Below are positions 52,987 through 64,000 of a stretch of 64,000 nucleotides of DNA, piece after piece. The stretch is taken from assembly GCA_027704905.1 (NCBI GenBank), contig CM051002.1, positions 2,122,696 through 2,186,695 on the forward strand, written 5' to 3'. The notes below the pieces were generated by a model. The model did no database searches, was not told the origin of the DNA, and worked only from the letters and a program-made list of their open reading frames with translations. This DNA comes from Muraenolepis orangiensis. Its lineage: Eukaryota > Chordata > Actinopteri > Gadiformes > Muraenolepididae. The translations under genes and the position numbers were made by a program. Every line of letters starts with the position of its first letter. Position 1 is the stretch's first letter.

Positions 52987-55290
52987 AATTATATTTGATT
53001 TTCTTGGCATTCTCTTGAATAGCACTTGCTTGGATCCAGACCATTCGCCCACTCCACAGAGTTGTGGACAGATTGTGGTTTGTGACATGAAGCAGTGATT
53101 TCTCAGTTTAAAAACGGACTATCCAATCAGTGCCACCGGGGCATACGTTGGTCTCTAGTGATTGGTTAGGGTAAATCAATTCCCCCTCCCCCACATGAGT
53201 CCGTTGGAGTGGAGGCAATGGAGATAAGACTGTAGATGGTAAATATGTAACAAGTTGACAATTCTGTCTGATTTACGGCTAGAATAGCTGCTGTGCAGTT
53301 GCATTTACATTTCAACAACGTACAACCTTTTGGGTTGTTTTTTTCCGTTCATTTTAAGTACGGTCATACTTATGAAGCTGTGTGTCTTTGGAACTTTAAA
53401 AACAGCTGTGCCGTAACCGATTCGGACTCAATAAGTGGATCCGAAAGCCACTGACTTTCCCCATAGAGAACTTCCGAGATACTGTACTATTTTCTTCTGG
53501 AAGGATTATTGAAATAAAACCTGTTTCAATTAATTTCCAAAAAAATTAAATCAAATCTCTGCATGGCGGCAGCCCTATTTTTTAAATGTTCCCTGGTGGC
53601 TGTGAGGGGCGGAGCCCCGGAGAACCAGGAACGCAGGCAGTTCAAACAAAAACTGTGGACCTCACTGTGTGGCACACATGCTAGGCTTAATTAAACCAGA
53701 AAACAATGCTGATCATATCAAGCGGATAGCCTATTAGGGTCAAGAAGCATGTGTCTACTGTTTGATACTATTAAACACAGCTTTTTTACAACTTAAAAAA
53801 CCGAGCAATAGGCTCATTTCTGATTCTTAATTTAAGCAGCTGTGTGTGCAGTGAGCAGCTGCTGATTTGAAATTGAAGTTTTCTTGTAAGTTTTAGCCCA
53901 GCTTGAGCTACACTTTTGTGTGTGTGTGTGTATATATATATATATGTGTTTATATATACGTATATGTGTATATATTGTGCAGATAACTTTCCACTCGGCG
54001 GTGCCAAGTGGATTTGTGTGCATCGTCTTCTCTAGACATGAGAGAAAAAAACTGTACTTTTATTCTATTAATCATTGTTTTCAACCCGCCTGCAAAAAAA
54101 TATTGCATTAATTTGCATGTTTCCACTGCTGATTTGCTTAAATAATGTGCCCATTCCTCTTTGCTGAATGATAATCTTGTCTTGAGCTTAGCTTTCTCAA
54201 GTGCGTTGGTGGCATTAGGGTTGTACTGAGAACTGTGTGGGAGCTTTCTCAACACATAGTTGCAGTGGGGATGAAATTGAGGGCGGGGCTATCGGTGTAT
54301 TTGGCACACCTTTAATATTACTTAATCTCACCGCTTCCTGTCAGAAGCCATGAGACATTTCAATGCCAGCAAGTTGATCTTCCCAGGTTACCCACTACTA
54401 AGTAGCTGTGTATGTTCAGAGCCAGAATGATTGATAGTCAGATGGAGAAAGACAGATTGAGCAGGACCGTCATGACAGTCTTCCTCCAGGCCCAGACATC
54501 TGTTCCCAACATGTTTCCATCCTAAATCACTGCCTCTCCCACTCAGCCCAGCCCACGCATGGCTGTCTCCGGTGAAACTACAAGACATGGAAGTAACAGA
54601 CAAAAAACAAATGTCTGTTTGATTGAACTGCACTGTCAGCCTTTTATTCAATGCTTTTTATTTGTATTTCCTTATTGCTATTATGATTATGATTATTATT
54701 GGTTTTACCTTTTTCTTTCAAGGATGAATATACACAGAGGGGAGACATTCATTAAGTGCCACAATTTATATATAATAACACTGTATAATAAATATACATA
54801 TAAATCTAAACTATTTATGATAAAATAATAATATTGTTTTCATTCATACTTTCACAGAATGAAAACAATATCATTTTATTAGAAATATTTGAGATTTTCA
54901 AACACTAATAACAGCCCATTGCTTTTGTATTTTTACTTTTAAATATTATTTGTTTCACATTTATTTTTGCATGCATTCAATTGACCTGAGTGGGAGAGTT
55001 GAGAACACAGAAGAGAAACCAACCATCCTAACGCTAGGTAAAGGGTTTCTCTGGTACCGGATGCTGTGCCAGAACAATATGCTTTCCAGTTTGCACCCTT
55101 CTATACAAAATTCACGTGAGGCACAGTGGGCAACAGAAAACGACACGGGAATTGTACCAGGCTAAACCGTTAGGATGGTGGCCTAGTACAGTATATTTTA
55201 AAGTCTATGGATTCTGCTATTGAAGCTGTTTTATAAAAAAAATACTTAATACAAAAATATTGTAAATTGCCATTCAGGATGATTGTCAGC
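52986..55290. other. Unannotated intronic sequence
   Basis: No gene was recognised. Contains a compound (GT)n-(TA)n run at 53917-53945 and AT-rich stretches. Confidence 0.45.
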
Positions 55291-55350
55291 ATGGGTTAGC
55301 ATGGGTTAGCATGGGTTAGCATGGGTTAGCATGGGTTAGCATGGGCTTGC
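55291..55350. repeat. 10-bp tandem repeat, 5 perfect copies plus one diverged
   Basis: The unit atgggttagc repeats from 55291, with a final copy atgggcttgc. It contains the telomere-like word GGGTTA but its 10-bp period is not telomeric. Confidence 0.95.
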
Positions 55351-57819
55351 TGCTTGCTTTGTATCATGTAGTTTATTGTTCTGCTGCTCAGCCCAGCTCA
55401 ACAATCTTTGATATTTGTACATAATAAATGCATTTGTCATGGATGCTACGCTATACAATGTGCAGTGATGAGAAAATGAGTTTGCTCTTGAATCACACTT
55501 GAATTACATAGAAATATAGAAAATAATCATAATAGTTTTAATAGTAATAATACATTTTATTTCTATACCGCATTTCACAGATTTAAATTAGAAAGTGCTT
55601 TATACTATTACAAATGGTACACAAACCTCAGAAAGAATAAGAGCCCCTTTCACGGATAGGAAACACAAAGAGCATTGAAATGAAACTACAAACCAATCAA
55701 AACAAGACCCATCCTGCACACAGAATATGGGCTGAGAAAACACCTTCATTTTGAATAGGTGAATACATACAACAGGTATGTTTTTTTTGGTGTTTTTTAA
55801 AGAGAACGCTGGTTTCTAGAGCCTGACCGTGGTTGTGAAGTAGCAGTGAGTTATCCCAAAGAGGTACGGGTACTAACGGGGGTGGGAAGAGATAATCGCT
55901 GTTGTTCTAGTTGAAATACTCCATAGATTGACGGCTACAGAGAAGCGCAAAACCCTCATCAACGAAAAAGCAGACACTCCAAGTTTTTAGTGCAGGTAGT
56001 TTAAACACATCACACAAGAACCTAAAAAACACAACGAGAGACACTCGAGCCAGGTCTATTGTGCAATGCCAAACACGGGCGCCATCTTAAAACTGTGTTC
56101 CAATTACATAAATCCCTTTGATTGAATGTGGGTATCCTGTTCGGTATTGACATGATAGAAGGTAGTGAATGTAACTTGGTGTCAGCCCTCTCAGGCTTGA
56201 ATGAAGGCAGGCACTACTTTACATGGTGTTCAGGTTTGGCCTCCTGAACCCTTCTTCGACATTGAATGACTCAATAGGCCACACACTGGTATAAGGCAAG
56301 AGCGCAGATCTTGAATAGCCCCAATTATTTTGATAATGAGTCACAGAAAAAGCACCTGTTCATAAGTTGTCGACGTTCAGTAGTAAAACTTCATATCACT
56401 GTTCCCACCGTTTGAATGCAGTCCTTGATACCGGAGTGTTGGTGTTTTGAGGTATTTTTTGCCTTTTTTACTTCTACACTAAAGTTCTGGGTGTGGTTTT
56501 ATTTTTTATTTGGTATTCAAGTGTAGTTGTTTGATGCCAGTTGTCAGTAAAGTATTTTTTTCCCTTTTCAAAACTTGTTTTTCTGCCTATTATTCTGTCA
56601 CTCCCGTTCCAATGAAACAATGAAGTCCTAGTATCTGCCTATCAAACAGTAATTGTTAGACTCTATTATTTCCCGAGCAATGGCTCATATCTCAAAAATC
56701 GTTCTGAATGTAACTGCATTTGGACGTCTGGTTGTCCATTTCACTCCCTGCTCTTTATTACGGGCTGTGAATATCTTTCAAATATTAAATATAATTGACC
56801 TCTCGTCGGTTTACGCCAAATGCTATGGTTGGATTTGGCTCTCCTGTCTTTCTTTACGTCTTCAAATGATCTAGTTTCTTCCACCCAGTTATCTTAGTGG
56901 CCAATGCAATTTTAATACTGAGAATGTTAATCCCGGGACAATTGTCATACCCTGTTTACTCTGCCTCACAGGGTTTCCCTGTGCATGTAAACATTGTGAC
57001 TAAAATCGCTGGATTGGGGTCCTGAGGTGTCAGGTTTATTGGTTACAGTAGCAATAAAAATGCAACCTGGCAAAACACCTTTTAGTTGGCGAGAAGAAAC
57101 AAGCTGTCTGTACATACCGAGATACTTTGCACACATGCTTATTAAATGAATGACAATGAGCGATGAAGCAATGGAGATTATAATTGATGTGATATTATTA
57201 ATACACATTTTCCCATGACTATTTCATTCGAAACAAAACATTTTCAGAACAAACAAATCTAATCAAAAATCGCTTGCCATTTTTCCGACCTCATAAATAC
57301 AATTATTATGTTGATGTATTTTCGGCAAGTTTTGCTGCTTGATATATCATTAATATATCCTGCTGTATCGAGATGTATCAATGAAATGTGTCTGAACCAA
57401 CAGTGGTTCAGTCCGATCAGTGTCCTATTAGGAACTATTGGCAGCTACAGGAGTGGTTTCGGTGGGACAATAGTGACAAGGGACAAAACAATGGCGGCTC
57501 CTAAAGCGGGGAGTGTAGATGCTGCTGTAGCATCTATTATATCTGGACTGCAGTGCAGAGTATTTATTCAGTGAAAGAAGAGCAAAGAACTGAACGCTTT
57601 TCTCTATAGAAAACATGTTTTCGCTCTACTACGTCATATGGTTTGTTGATCTGATTGCCTGTGATAGACAGTGACAGACAGATGGCTCATGCAATCACCT
57701 GCCAAGTATTTTTTGAAAGTGCCAGCCCCAGTTTCCAAGGACAACTTCCCAGATGGTTCTGTGTAACAAACCGTCATGCGCGTCAGGTAAGCAGATTGTT
57801 GCGGTGTCCGTAGAGTAGG
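55351..57819. other. Unannotated intronic sequence
   Basis: No gene was recognised. 55545-55612 (tttatttctataccgcattt and aaagtgctttat) may be a short dispersed repeat remnant. Confidence 0.4.
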
Positions 57820-58150
57820 ATGCTGCTCAGGCGCTTTGGCAGCCCCAGCTATCTCCTGAGGTGGTGGCTGACCCTCCTCTCAAAGGTCTCGACTGTCGAG
57901 ATGGGAACTGCATGGATGAGGAGGGGCCACAGGATTCTGGGAAGGAAGCCATGCTGATACACTAAGGCTTTGAACTCCCCAGGTAGGCCAGACGTCCACG
58001 GATTTCAGCCAGCCAACTCCAACTCAAGTCTGGACTGGATGGATGTCCTGTCCCTCAGAGAGCTGTCAAAACCCTACCTGAGCTCTTGACTGGCTTCTCT
58101 GTGGTGGTTGGACTGGCTGTGTCTGCAATGTTGAACCAGAACTTATCCTC
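57820..58150 (-). pseudogene. Non-LTR retrotransposon C-terminal fragment (clade uncertain)
   Basis: The minus strand gives SLRDRTSIQSRLELELAGWL then KSVDVWP, and after frame changes GFLPRILWPLLIHAVPISTV, ETFERRVSHHLRR, LGLPKRLSSILLYG. This order is familiar from a widespread animal LINE protein whose clade I cannot fix; R2/NeSL-like is a guess. Stops and frameshifts mark it as dead. Confidence 0.55.
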
Positions 58151-58456
58151 TACCTTCCTCAGTCAGTTGGTCTTGACTTTGCTGGTTTGAAATGCATTCG
58201 GTCCCAATCTTTAAAAGATTTTTTTTCCCCTGCAGAAAACATCGGCAGCCTGGTACTGATACAATTATACGTAGAGAAAGCTTTTAACATTTGTAATATT
58301 CATGAATATTCCAAAAAAAATTCAACTTTAAAAAGCTGACAAATATTTGAGGACAAGTAGTGTTTGACATCGTTGCTGAGATTGGTAGTCTTTTTTTTCC
58401 TCCTCTGAGAAAAGTATTGCTGCCAAAATATTCTCTTAACCACGGAAGTACGCCCT
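58151..58456. other. Unannotated intronic sequence
   Basis: Nothing recognised. Confidence 0.4.
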
Positions 58457-58515
58457 GCACTATTGATAGGTATGATGCACTATTGATAGATATGATGCAC
58501 TATTGATGGATATGA
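58457..58515. repeat. 20-bp tandem repeat, about 3 copies
   Basis: gcactattgataggtatgat recurs at 58457, 58477 and 58497 with single-base differences. Confidence 0.9.
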
Positions 58516-59898
58516 ATGCAAATATGATACCATGCTTTTGATAGGCCTAAGCATCTTATTTATTTAATTGAATCTGATTCACAATTCACAACAGCGCTCT
58601 TCACCTCAGTCAGTAACTGCGGTCATTTCAGGTGTGCTGCCATTCACAAATCTGTTGGTGTTTTCATTACTTCATTAACAATAGGCGTAACTCAGACAGT
58701 TTTAATTAGATATAGAATAATAGCCATAGATGTAGGAATGAGCTTGTGCTCCGCTGAAGGGTTGAGAAACCATGATCTGCCGGATTATATTTGAATATGT
58801 CTAAACTTTCTTTAGGACTACTGAGTTTGAGCGAACGTCTGTTTATGCAAATGTCTGTTTATGCGAACGTCTTGCTCATTCAGTAAGTGGATCAATATGT
58901 GGATAAAATGGAGGAGAAGAGAAAGAACCGTGATCATTGCCATCACGTCTCTAACAGATACAGATTTATTTAGATTCAAACTTCCAAAGCTAGACAAATG
59001 CTTATGCATAACACATTCACTACATGAGAGCTGACTTCAATAGGCCTGCATGCATGTTGCAAATTATCACACTTTTCACTTTTCTAATTTGAAATAGGCT
59101 TAAATAGGATAAATAAAATAAATAAATAAATGCAATTTATTAGTTTTATTTGTATTTTATTTTAAAATAAATATGAGTGCTTCAAAGTTAAAAACATAGC
59201 AAACAAACACAAAATAAAATTAACATAAAAAGGCCTTCCTAAAAAAAAAAGGATAAAACATAAGATAGGATAACATTGTAAGGGTAAAACAGGAAAAACA
59301 CCATTTCAAATGGCTCTTATAATACACAACATTTTTGCAACCGTGTTTGGCCTCTTGGATTGTAATGTGCCCAATTTGGACTGATTTCTCTCGAGTCGAC
59401 TTACCGTTTACTCAACATCCGGTTAACTGTCAAGGCAATGAGTTGCCAGGAGCATCCCTACTCATTATACAGCCACATTGATGAGACCAGGAGGATAGAG
59501 TGTGGATGTCTATGATAGAGTCACATAACTGTTTTGTGCTTTCTTTTGTCCTGCATGATCGATCCCTTGGTCACATAGGTGAAACTAAAAAAGACATTAG
59601 GTGCTTTACTCTATATGGAAACTGTTGTTTCTAGGCTGGATGCAATTGAGACATGGTCTTGCTTCTCTTCTTTGGAATGGACAACTTGCATATTGTTATA
59701 TCACTGATGACTTTGTAATTAGTATTCATTAGTATTTGCTCATCTTTGGCAAGAGTTCTAATGTCAAGTATGTTATAAGCCTTGCTATTCCCCCACAGTT
59801 TATTTGGGAAACATTGTCAGCAGTAAACCAGCCAGTCTGACTTGGGTTTTTCCACATGCCCCATTTGGAATGCTTCCAAAAATAATTCTAATTATAAC
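58516..59898. other. Unannotated intronic sequence
   Basis: AT-rich. No recognisable element. Confidence 0.45.
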
Positions 59899-59900
59899 TA

Positions 59901-61504
59901 CAGTTGCAAGATAAAGTATTTGAACCCTTTGGAATTACCTGGATTTCTGCATAAATTGGTCATAAAATGTGTTCTGATCTTCATCTAAGTCACAACAATA
60001 GACAAACACAGTCTGCTTAAACTAATAAAACACAAACAATTATATGTTTTTATTGAACACACCATGTAAACATTCACAGTGCAGGGTGGAAAAAGTATGT
60101 GAACCTCTATGCTAATGACTTCTCCAATAGCTAATTGGAGTCAGGAGTCAGCCAACCTGGAGTCCAATCGACAAGATTGGAGGTGTTGGTTAAAGCTGTC
60201 CTGCCCTATAAAAAACACACACCAGTTTTGAGTTTGCTATTCTCAAGAAGCATTGCCTGATGTGAACCATGCCTCGCACAAAAGAGCTCTCAGAAGACCT
60301 AAGATTAAGAATTGTTGACATGCATAAAGCTGGAAAGGGTTACAAAAGTATCTCTAAAAGCCTTGATGTTCATCAGTCCACGGTAAGACAAATTGTCCAT
60401 AAATGGAGAAAGTTCAGCACTGTTGCTACTCTCCCTAGGAGTGGCCGTCCTGTAAAGATGACTGCAAGAGCACAGCGCAGTATGCTCAATGAGGTGAAGA
60501 AGAATCCTTGAGTGTCCGCTAAAGACTTCTAAAAAATCTCTGGCACATGCTAACATCTCTCTTGACAAATCTATAACACGTAAAAGACACTGAACAAGAA
60601 TGGAGTTCATGGGAGGACACCAGGGAGGAAGCCACTGTGTCCAAAAAAAACATTGTTGCATGTTTGAAGTTTGCAAAAGAGCACCTGGATGTTCCACAGC
60701 ACTACTGGCTAAATATTCTGTGGACAGATGAAACCAAAGTTTAGTTGTTTGGAAGGAACACTCAACACTACGTGTGGAGAAAAAAAGGCATAGCACACCA
60801 ACATCAAAACCTCATCACAACTGTGAAGTATGGTGGAGGGGGCATCACGGTTTGAGGCTGCTTTGCTGCCTCAGGGCCTGGACAGATTGCTATCATCGAC
60901 GGAAAAATGAATTCCCAAGTTTACCAAGACATTTTACAGGAGAACTTAAGGCCATCTGTCCACCAATTGACACTCAATAGAAGATGGGTGAGGCAACAGG
61001 ACAATGACCTAAAGCACAGAAGTAAATCAACGACAGCATGGCTTCAACAGAAGAAAATACGCCTTCTGGAGTGGCCCAGTCAGAGTCCTGACCTCAACCC
61101 GATTGAGATGCTATGGCATGACCTCAAGAGAGCGATTCACACCAGACATCCCAAGAATATTGCTGACCTAAAACAGTTTTGTAAAGAGGAATGGTCCAAA
61201 ATTTCTCCTGACCGTTGTGCAGGTCTGATCTGCAACTAGAGGAAACGTTTGGTTGAGGTTATTGCTGCCAAAGGAGGGTCAACCAGTTATTAAATCCAAG
61301 GGTTCACATACTTTTCCCACCCTGCACTGTGAATGTTTACATGGTGTGTTCAATAAAAACATGAAAACATATAATTGTTTGTGTAGTATTAGTTTAAGCA
61401 GACTGTTTGTCTATTGTTGTGACTTAGATGAAGGTAATTTTATGACCAATTTATGCAGATATCCAGGTAATTCCAAAGGGTTCACATACTTTTTCTTGCA
61501 ACTG
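59901..61504 (+). mobile_element. Tc1-like DNA transposon, 1604 bp, degenerate
   Basis: Inverted terminal repeats of about 200 bp: the left end begins cagttgcaagataaagtatt and the right end is its complement, with matching interiors at 59901-60107 and 61305-61504. TA dinucleotides at 59899-59900 and 61505-61506 are the expected target duplication. Each repeat carries an outer and an inner copy of a direct repeat around aaaaagtatgtgaacc, the IR/DR layout of the Sleeping Beauty type. The transposase gene inside is broken. Confidence 0.95.
60269..61239 (+). pseudogene. Tc1-like transposase pseudogene (DD34E type)
   Basis: The N-terminal DNA-binding part is intact from the ATG at 60269: MPRTKELSEDLRLRIVDMHK, a helix-turn-helix with SKSLDVHQSTVRQIVHKW and an AT-hook-like RSGRPVKMTARAQR. 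It stops at 60509-60511 (TGA in place of an expected Arg codon, consistent with CpG decay). Further stops follow, including TAG just after WTDETKV at about 60740, which contains the first catalytic Asp. The C-terminal frame from 60907 holds QQDNDLKHRSKS (second Asp) and PDLNPIEMLWHDLK (catalytic Glu) and ends CAGLICN with stop at 61239. No single protein can be made. Confidence 0.93.
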
Positions 61505-61506
61505 TA

Positions 61507-62769
61507 TATACTACATTTGGTTGTTTATGTTCACCTTTGCCCATCCCTGTTTGTATAGAGCTAATTATGTGGGTCGAACCTGACTGATTTCACTCTGGAC
61601 AATTGGGTGGAGTTTGAGAGTTCCTGGTTAGAGAATTCCCTGTGGCCTGATCAGACTGGCCGGCTGCTGAACCTGGTTGGCGTACCATTCACCATTAACA
61701 AATACTTATTTTTATATAAGTATACTCATAAATACTCATTTAGAATCACAGAAACCAACCTTTATCTCAGATTGGGAATCTAAAATTAACAAAATCTGAT
61801 ACAAAAACAACATTTAGGTTCATGCTTGACAGAGTGCTACAGATTTTTAGGCGGCAGGATATATCACTTATCAAAATCATAATACCTAATTAGTGAAGAC
61901 TGCTCTCTACAATGCCTTGTAATTGACAATAAAAAACACACCCTATTATTAATTTTTTTTGCAGATTTCGCAGCAAATACTTAGGAGGCTTGGGTTTGCT
62001 ACATTTTCAGCATTATTACTGCAGCAAAAGCCAGAGCTCTTGTCTATTGGCAGAGTGCAAAGTCAGGTGGGATGATGGCACTATCCCTGCCTGGATGCTC
62101 TTCTAACAGAACATCCACAATAACACACGGCTGGTTTAACAACCCTCCAACATCCATTTCTAGCATTGATTTCAATTAAACTATTGATGAAAAACTTGTT
62201 TATGGTATGACATGAGAATATTTTCTCTTTTAGATGACCGACTCCACTCACAATTGCGGTGATCAGGTGATCACCCTGGCCTATAGTCGGATGTTGTATT
62301 TGTTCCCATAGCAACCCAGACCTTTGGTGATGTAGGATCATACACACAGGCACACACAACCGTGCATGATGGTGCTGTCAGTGTGATGGTGTGGGGAAGG
62401 TGGGGTTTTCCAGGCCGAATCAGGTTCCCTGAAGCTGAATGGTTTCAGGTTTATTTTCCATTGACATGGAATGCACGTCCCAAGCTGGGGGTGAGTGCAG
62501 AATGGGCACAAGCCTTGTGTCGTTTAAAAAATAATACACAATAATACACATAGGAAAACAAGATGAAAACAGAAACGGAAACACAGCAATGTCTGGGAAA
62601 TGCAGAGATTGCTGTAGTTGGTAAAGTCTATTTCTCTCCATGTGTATCTGAACAGAATCGAAAAACTCTCAGCACTACCTTGTTGTTGAGAATCCTTGGG
62701 TTCAACCTGTTACACGGATTCCCAGGCCCCCACACAATGGCACAACACATTTCAAGGCTAACAACATGA
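61507..62769. other. Unannotated intronic sequence
   Basis: No recognisable gene. A VMVWG-coding word near 62380 is reminiscent of Tc1 transposases but has no supporting context. Confidence 0.4.
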
Positions 62770-63490
62770 GTTATTCAAGATTAAAGTTGATTTGATTTGC
62801 CTTTTGCAACAAGTACAATAGAACCCTTACTCCCTATTCCGTCCCCTATACTAAACACTATACTAAACTATACAATACTATACTAAAAAATACTATATAC
62901 TAATATAGTACTATAATAATACTATAAACAACACCATATACTACCTATGATATGCTTTACTATATACGATAAACAACCCTATATACTTGACTATGTACTG
63001 TACTATAAACAACACAATACTATAACAATGCTGTACACAATAAATATAACAAAGTGACTGATTATACAGTTGATATATACATATGGCGAATTGTGCAAAA
63101 AAAACATTTTAAAGTGCCAGTAGTGCAGCAGCATCATGAATACAGTGCAGTACAGTGCAGTAACTGTAATCACTCCAGAAAGTCCAGCAAAAGTATGATA
63201 GTGTAATGTAATATGGATGACAATGTAATGGTAGTGACAGCACTCCTAGCAGTTCAGTAGGCACACTGCCTGTGGATAAAAACGGTCCTTGAACCTGGTA
63301 GTCCTTGTACCGATGCTGCAGAACGGGTGACCAGACCGCAGATTAGAGAAGAGATGGTGCCCACAGTCCTTAGTGATGGAGATGGCCTTATTCCAACATC
63401 TGGTCCTAAAGATCTCCTCAATGCATGGAAGTGCACACCTGATAATCTTTTACACCGTCCTTACGACCCTCTGGATTGCTTTTTTGTTCT
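62770..63490 (-). mobile_element. LINE family A 3' end with short coding remnant
   Basis: In minus-strand order: a remnant of the reverse-transcriptase C-terminus ending GLPGSRTVFIHRQCAY (stop at about 63254), the 3' UTR (cactttaaaatgtttttttt block), an ATAGTATAG low-complexity region, then gggacggaatagggagtaag, ttctattgtacttgttgc and an ATCTTGAA-type tail at about 62775. It is the best copy for defining the 3' end of the family. Confidence 0.75.
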
Positions 63491-64000
63491 GTACAGAGTC
63501 ATATGAGAGTGTGGGTATATGTGAGTAGGACGCAGTCTACGTGTGCTCTGTCAAATATAATAGTTAATTTCTTGGTGGTGCTATGGTGGTGCTATAGCAC
63601 CACCAAGCAGCCCCTGGGCGACCAAATTGTAGTTCTAGTAGTAAGGGTGCCATCTTTGCAGCTTGATGCAATGGGTGTGTATGTGGTTGCTACTTTATTT
63701 TGATAAAGAGTGATTATATTTCCCCAGAATATCGGGTGTGCTTTTATTTTAATATGAACGTATTATATAAATAGAGCTTCTTAAAGTTGTGCTATTGTCT
63801 ACGCTTAATCAATAAAGTAAACTGATTCAATTCTTGATCACATTGGATATGTGTATTCTAAAGAACTTTATATGCAGAAATACACAACTCCTCCAGATTC
63901 CTTTGTAAGTGGGTGCATAACTACTTAATAGTACTTAATCATTGTCGTCATTTGAGGTTGTTTTGTCTAAAAACCTTTACGTATGTTGTTTGCGTTGAAC
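63491..64000. other. Unannotated intronic sequence
   Basis: Contains an inverted pair ggtggtgctatggtggtgct and atagcaccaccaag at 63574-63605. No gene was recognised. Confidence 0.45.

Larger units (their letters stand above)
52596..64000 (+). other. fhit: Putative FHIT intron following the first coding exon (runs off window)
   Basis: The donor at 52596-52597 starts non-coding sequence that runs to the window edge. I see no segment resembling the next FHIT coding exon (proline/arginine-rich stretch, then the core before the HIT motif). It holds a CA microsatellite, a LINE fragment at 57.8-58.2 kb, a Tc1-like transposon and a LINE 3' end. A long intron full of repeats fits the giant FHIT gene of vertebrates. 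A short, diverged exon could have been missed. Confidence 0.6.

Noticed and set aside
55291..55350. Interstitial telomere repeat
   Set aside because: The word GGGTTA occurs, but the unit is 10 bp (atgggttagc), not TTAGGG.
62372..62400. Second Tc1 transposase fragment (VMVWG word)
   Set aside because: Only a five-residue match with no flanking transposase motifs or terminal repeats.
52660..64000. Further FHIT coding exons, including the HIT catalytic motif
   Set aside because: I looked for the next exon and for a His-x-His-x-His stretch and found no convincing candidate, so the remaining exons probably lie outside the window.

Overview
This window looks like teleost (ray-finned fish) genomic DNA. 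The evidence is the repeat population: a degenerate Tc1-like transposon, a Rex3/RTE-like LINE ending in GATG repeats, tRNA-derived SINEs, a Ty3/gypsy relic with integrase upstream of reverse transcriptase (Gmr1-like order), hAT and Harbinger-like non-autonomous elements, and very long GT/CA/GA microsatellites. There are no prokaryotic operons, no CRISPR array and no free-standing rRNA or tRNA gene. Family names come from motif recognition, not database searches.

I recognise one cellular coding exon. Bases 52488-52595 on the plus strand encode the first 35 residues of a FHIT-like protein (fragile histidine triad, diadenosine triphosphate hydrolase). The exon ends at a GT donor in phase 1, where human FHIT exon 5 ends as I recall it. 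On this reading the window is mostly non-coding FHIT DNA: 5' intron or upstream sequence on the left and the first ~11.4 kb of the next intron on the right. In mammals FHIT is a giant gene containing the common fragile site FRA3B.

Layout. 0-12 kb: L2/SINE tails, two tandem hAT-like palindromes, a 266-bp GA tract, a Harbinger-like MITE nested in an older repeat (4.9-5.6 kb), a 196-bp GT tract, a probable solo LTR (9.9-10.26 kb) and a full SINE. 12-23 kb: LINE debris, including a Rex3-like 3' end at 13.7-14.4 kb, a nested LINE mosaic at 17.3-18.8 kb and a 36-bp minisatellite at 16.3-16.8 kb. 25.5-29 kb: a 32-bp tandem repeat split by a hAT element with perfect 8-bp target duplications, then a 2.36-kb array of a 17-bp unit, then a hexanucleotide array. 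30-34.4 kb: LINE fragments and the gypsy relic. 40-44.5 kb: a 25-bp minisatellite inside an LTR-like repeat and the longest LINE reverse-transcriptase relic. 46-53 kb: GT and CA arrays, a SINE and the FHIT exon. 57.8-58.2 kb: another LINE fragment. 59.9-61.5 kb: the Tc1-like transposon. 62.8-63.5 kb: one more LINE 3' end.

Almost all long open reading frames are artefacts of stop-free tandem repeats. The largest, about 938, 820 and 793 codons, all lie in the 17-bp minisatellite, which is open in all six frames. The most notable features are the FHIT exon, the 17-bp array with its higher-order structure, the datable nested insertions, and minisatellites that arose inside or next to retroelement ends. 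I found no convincing new gene system.
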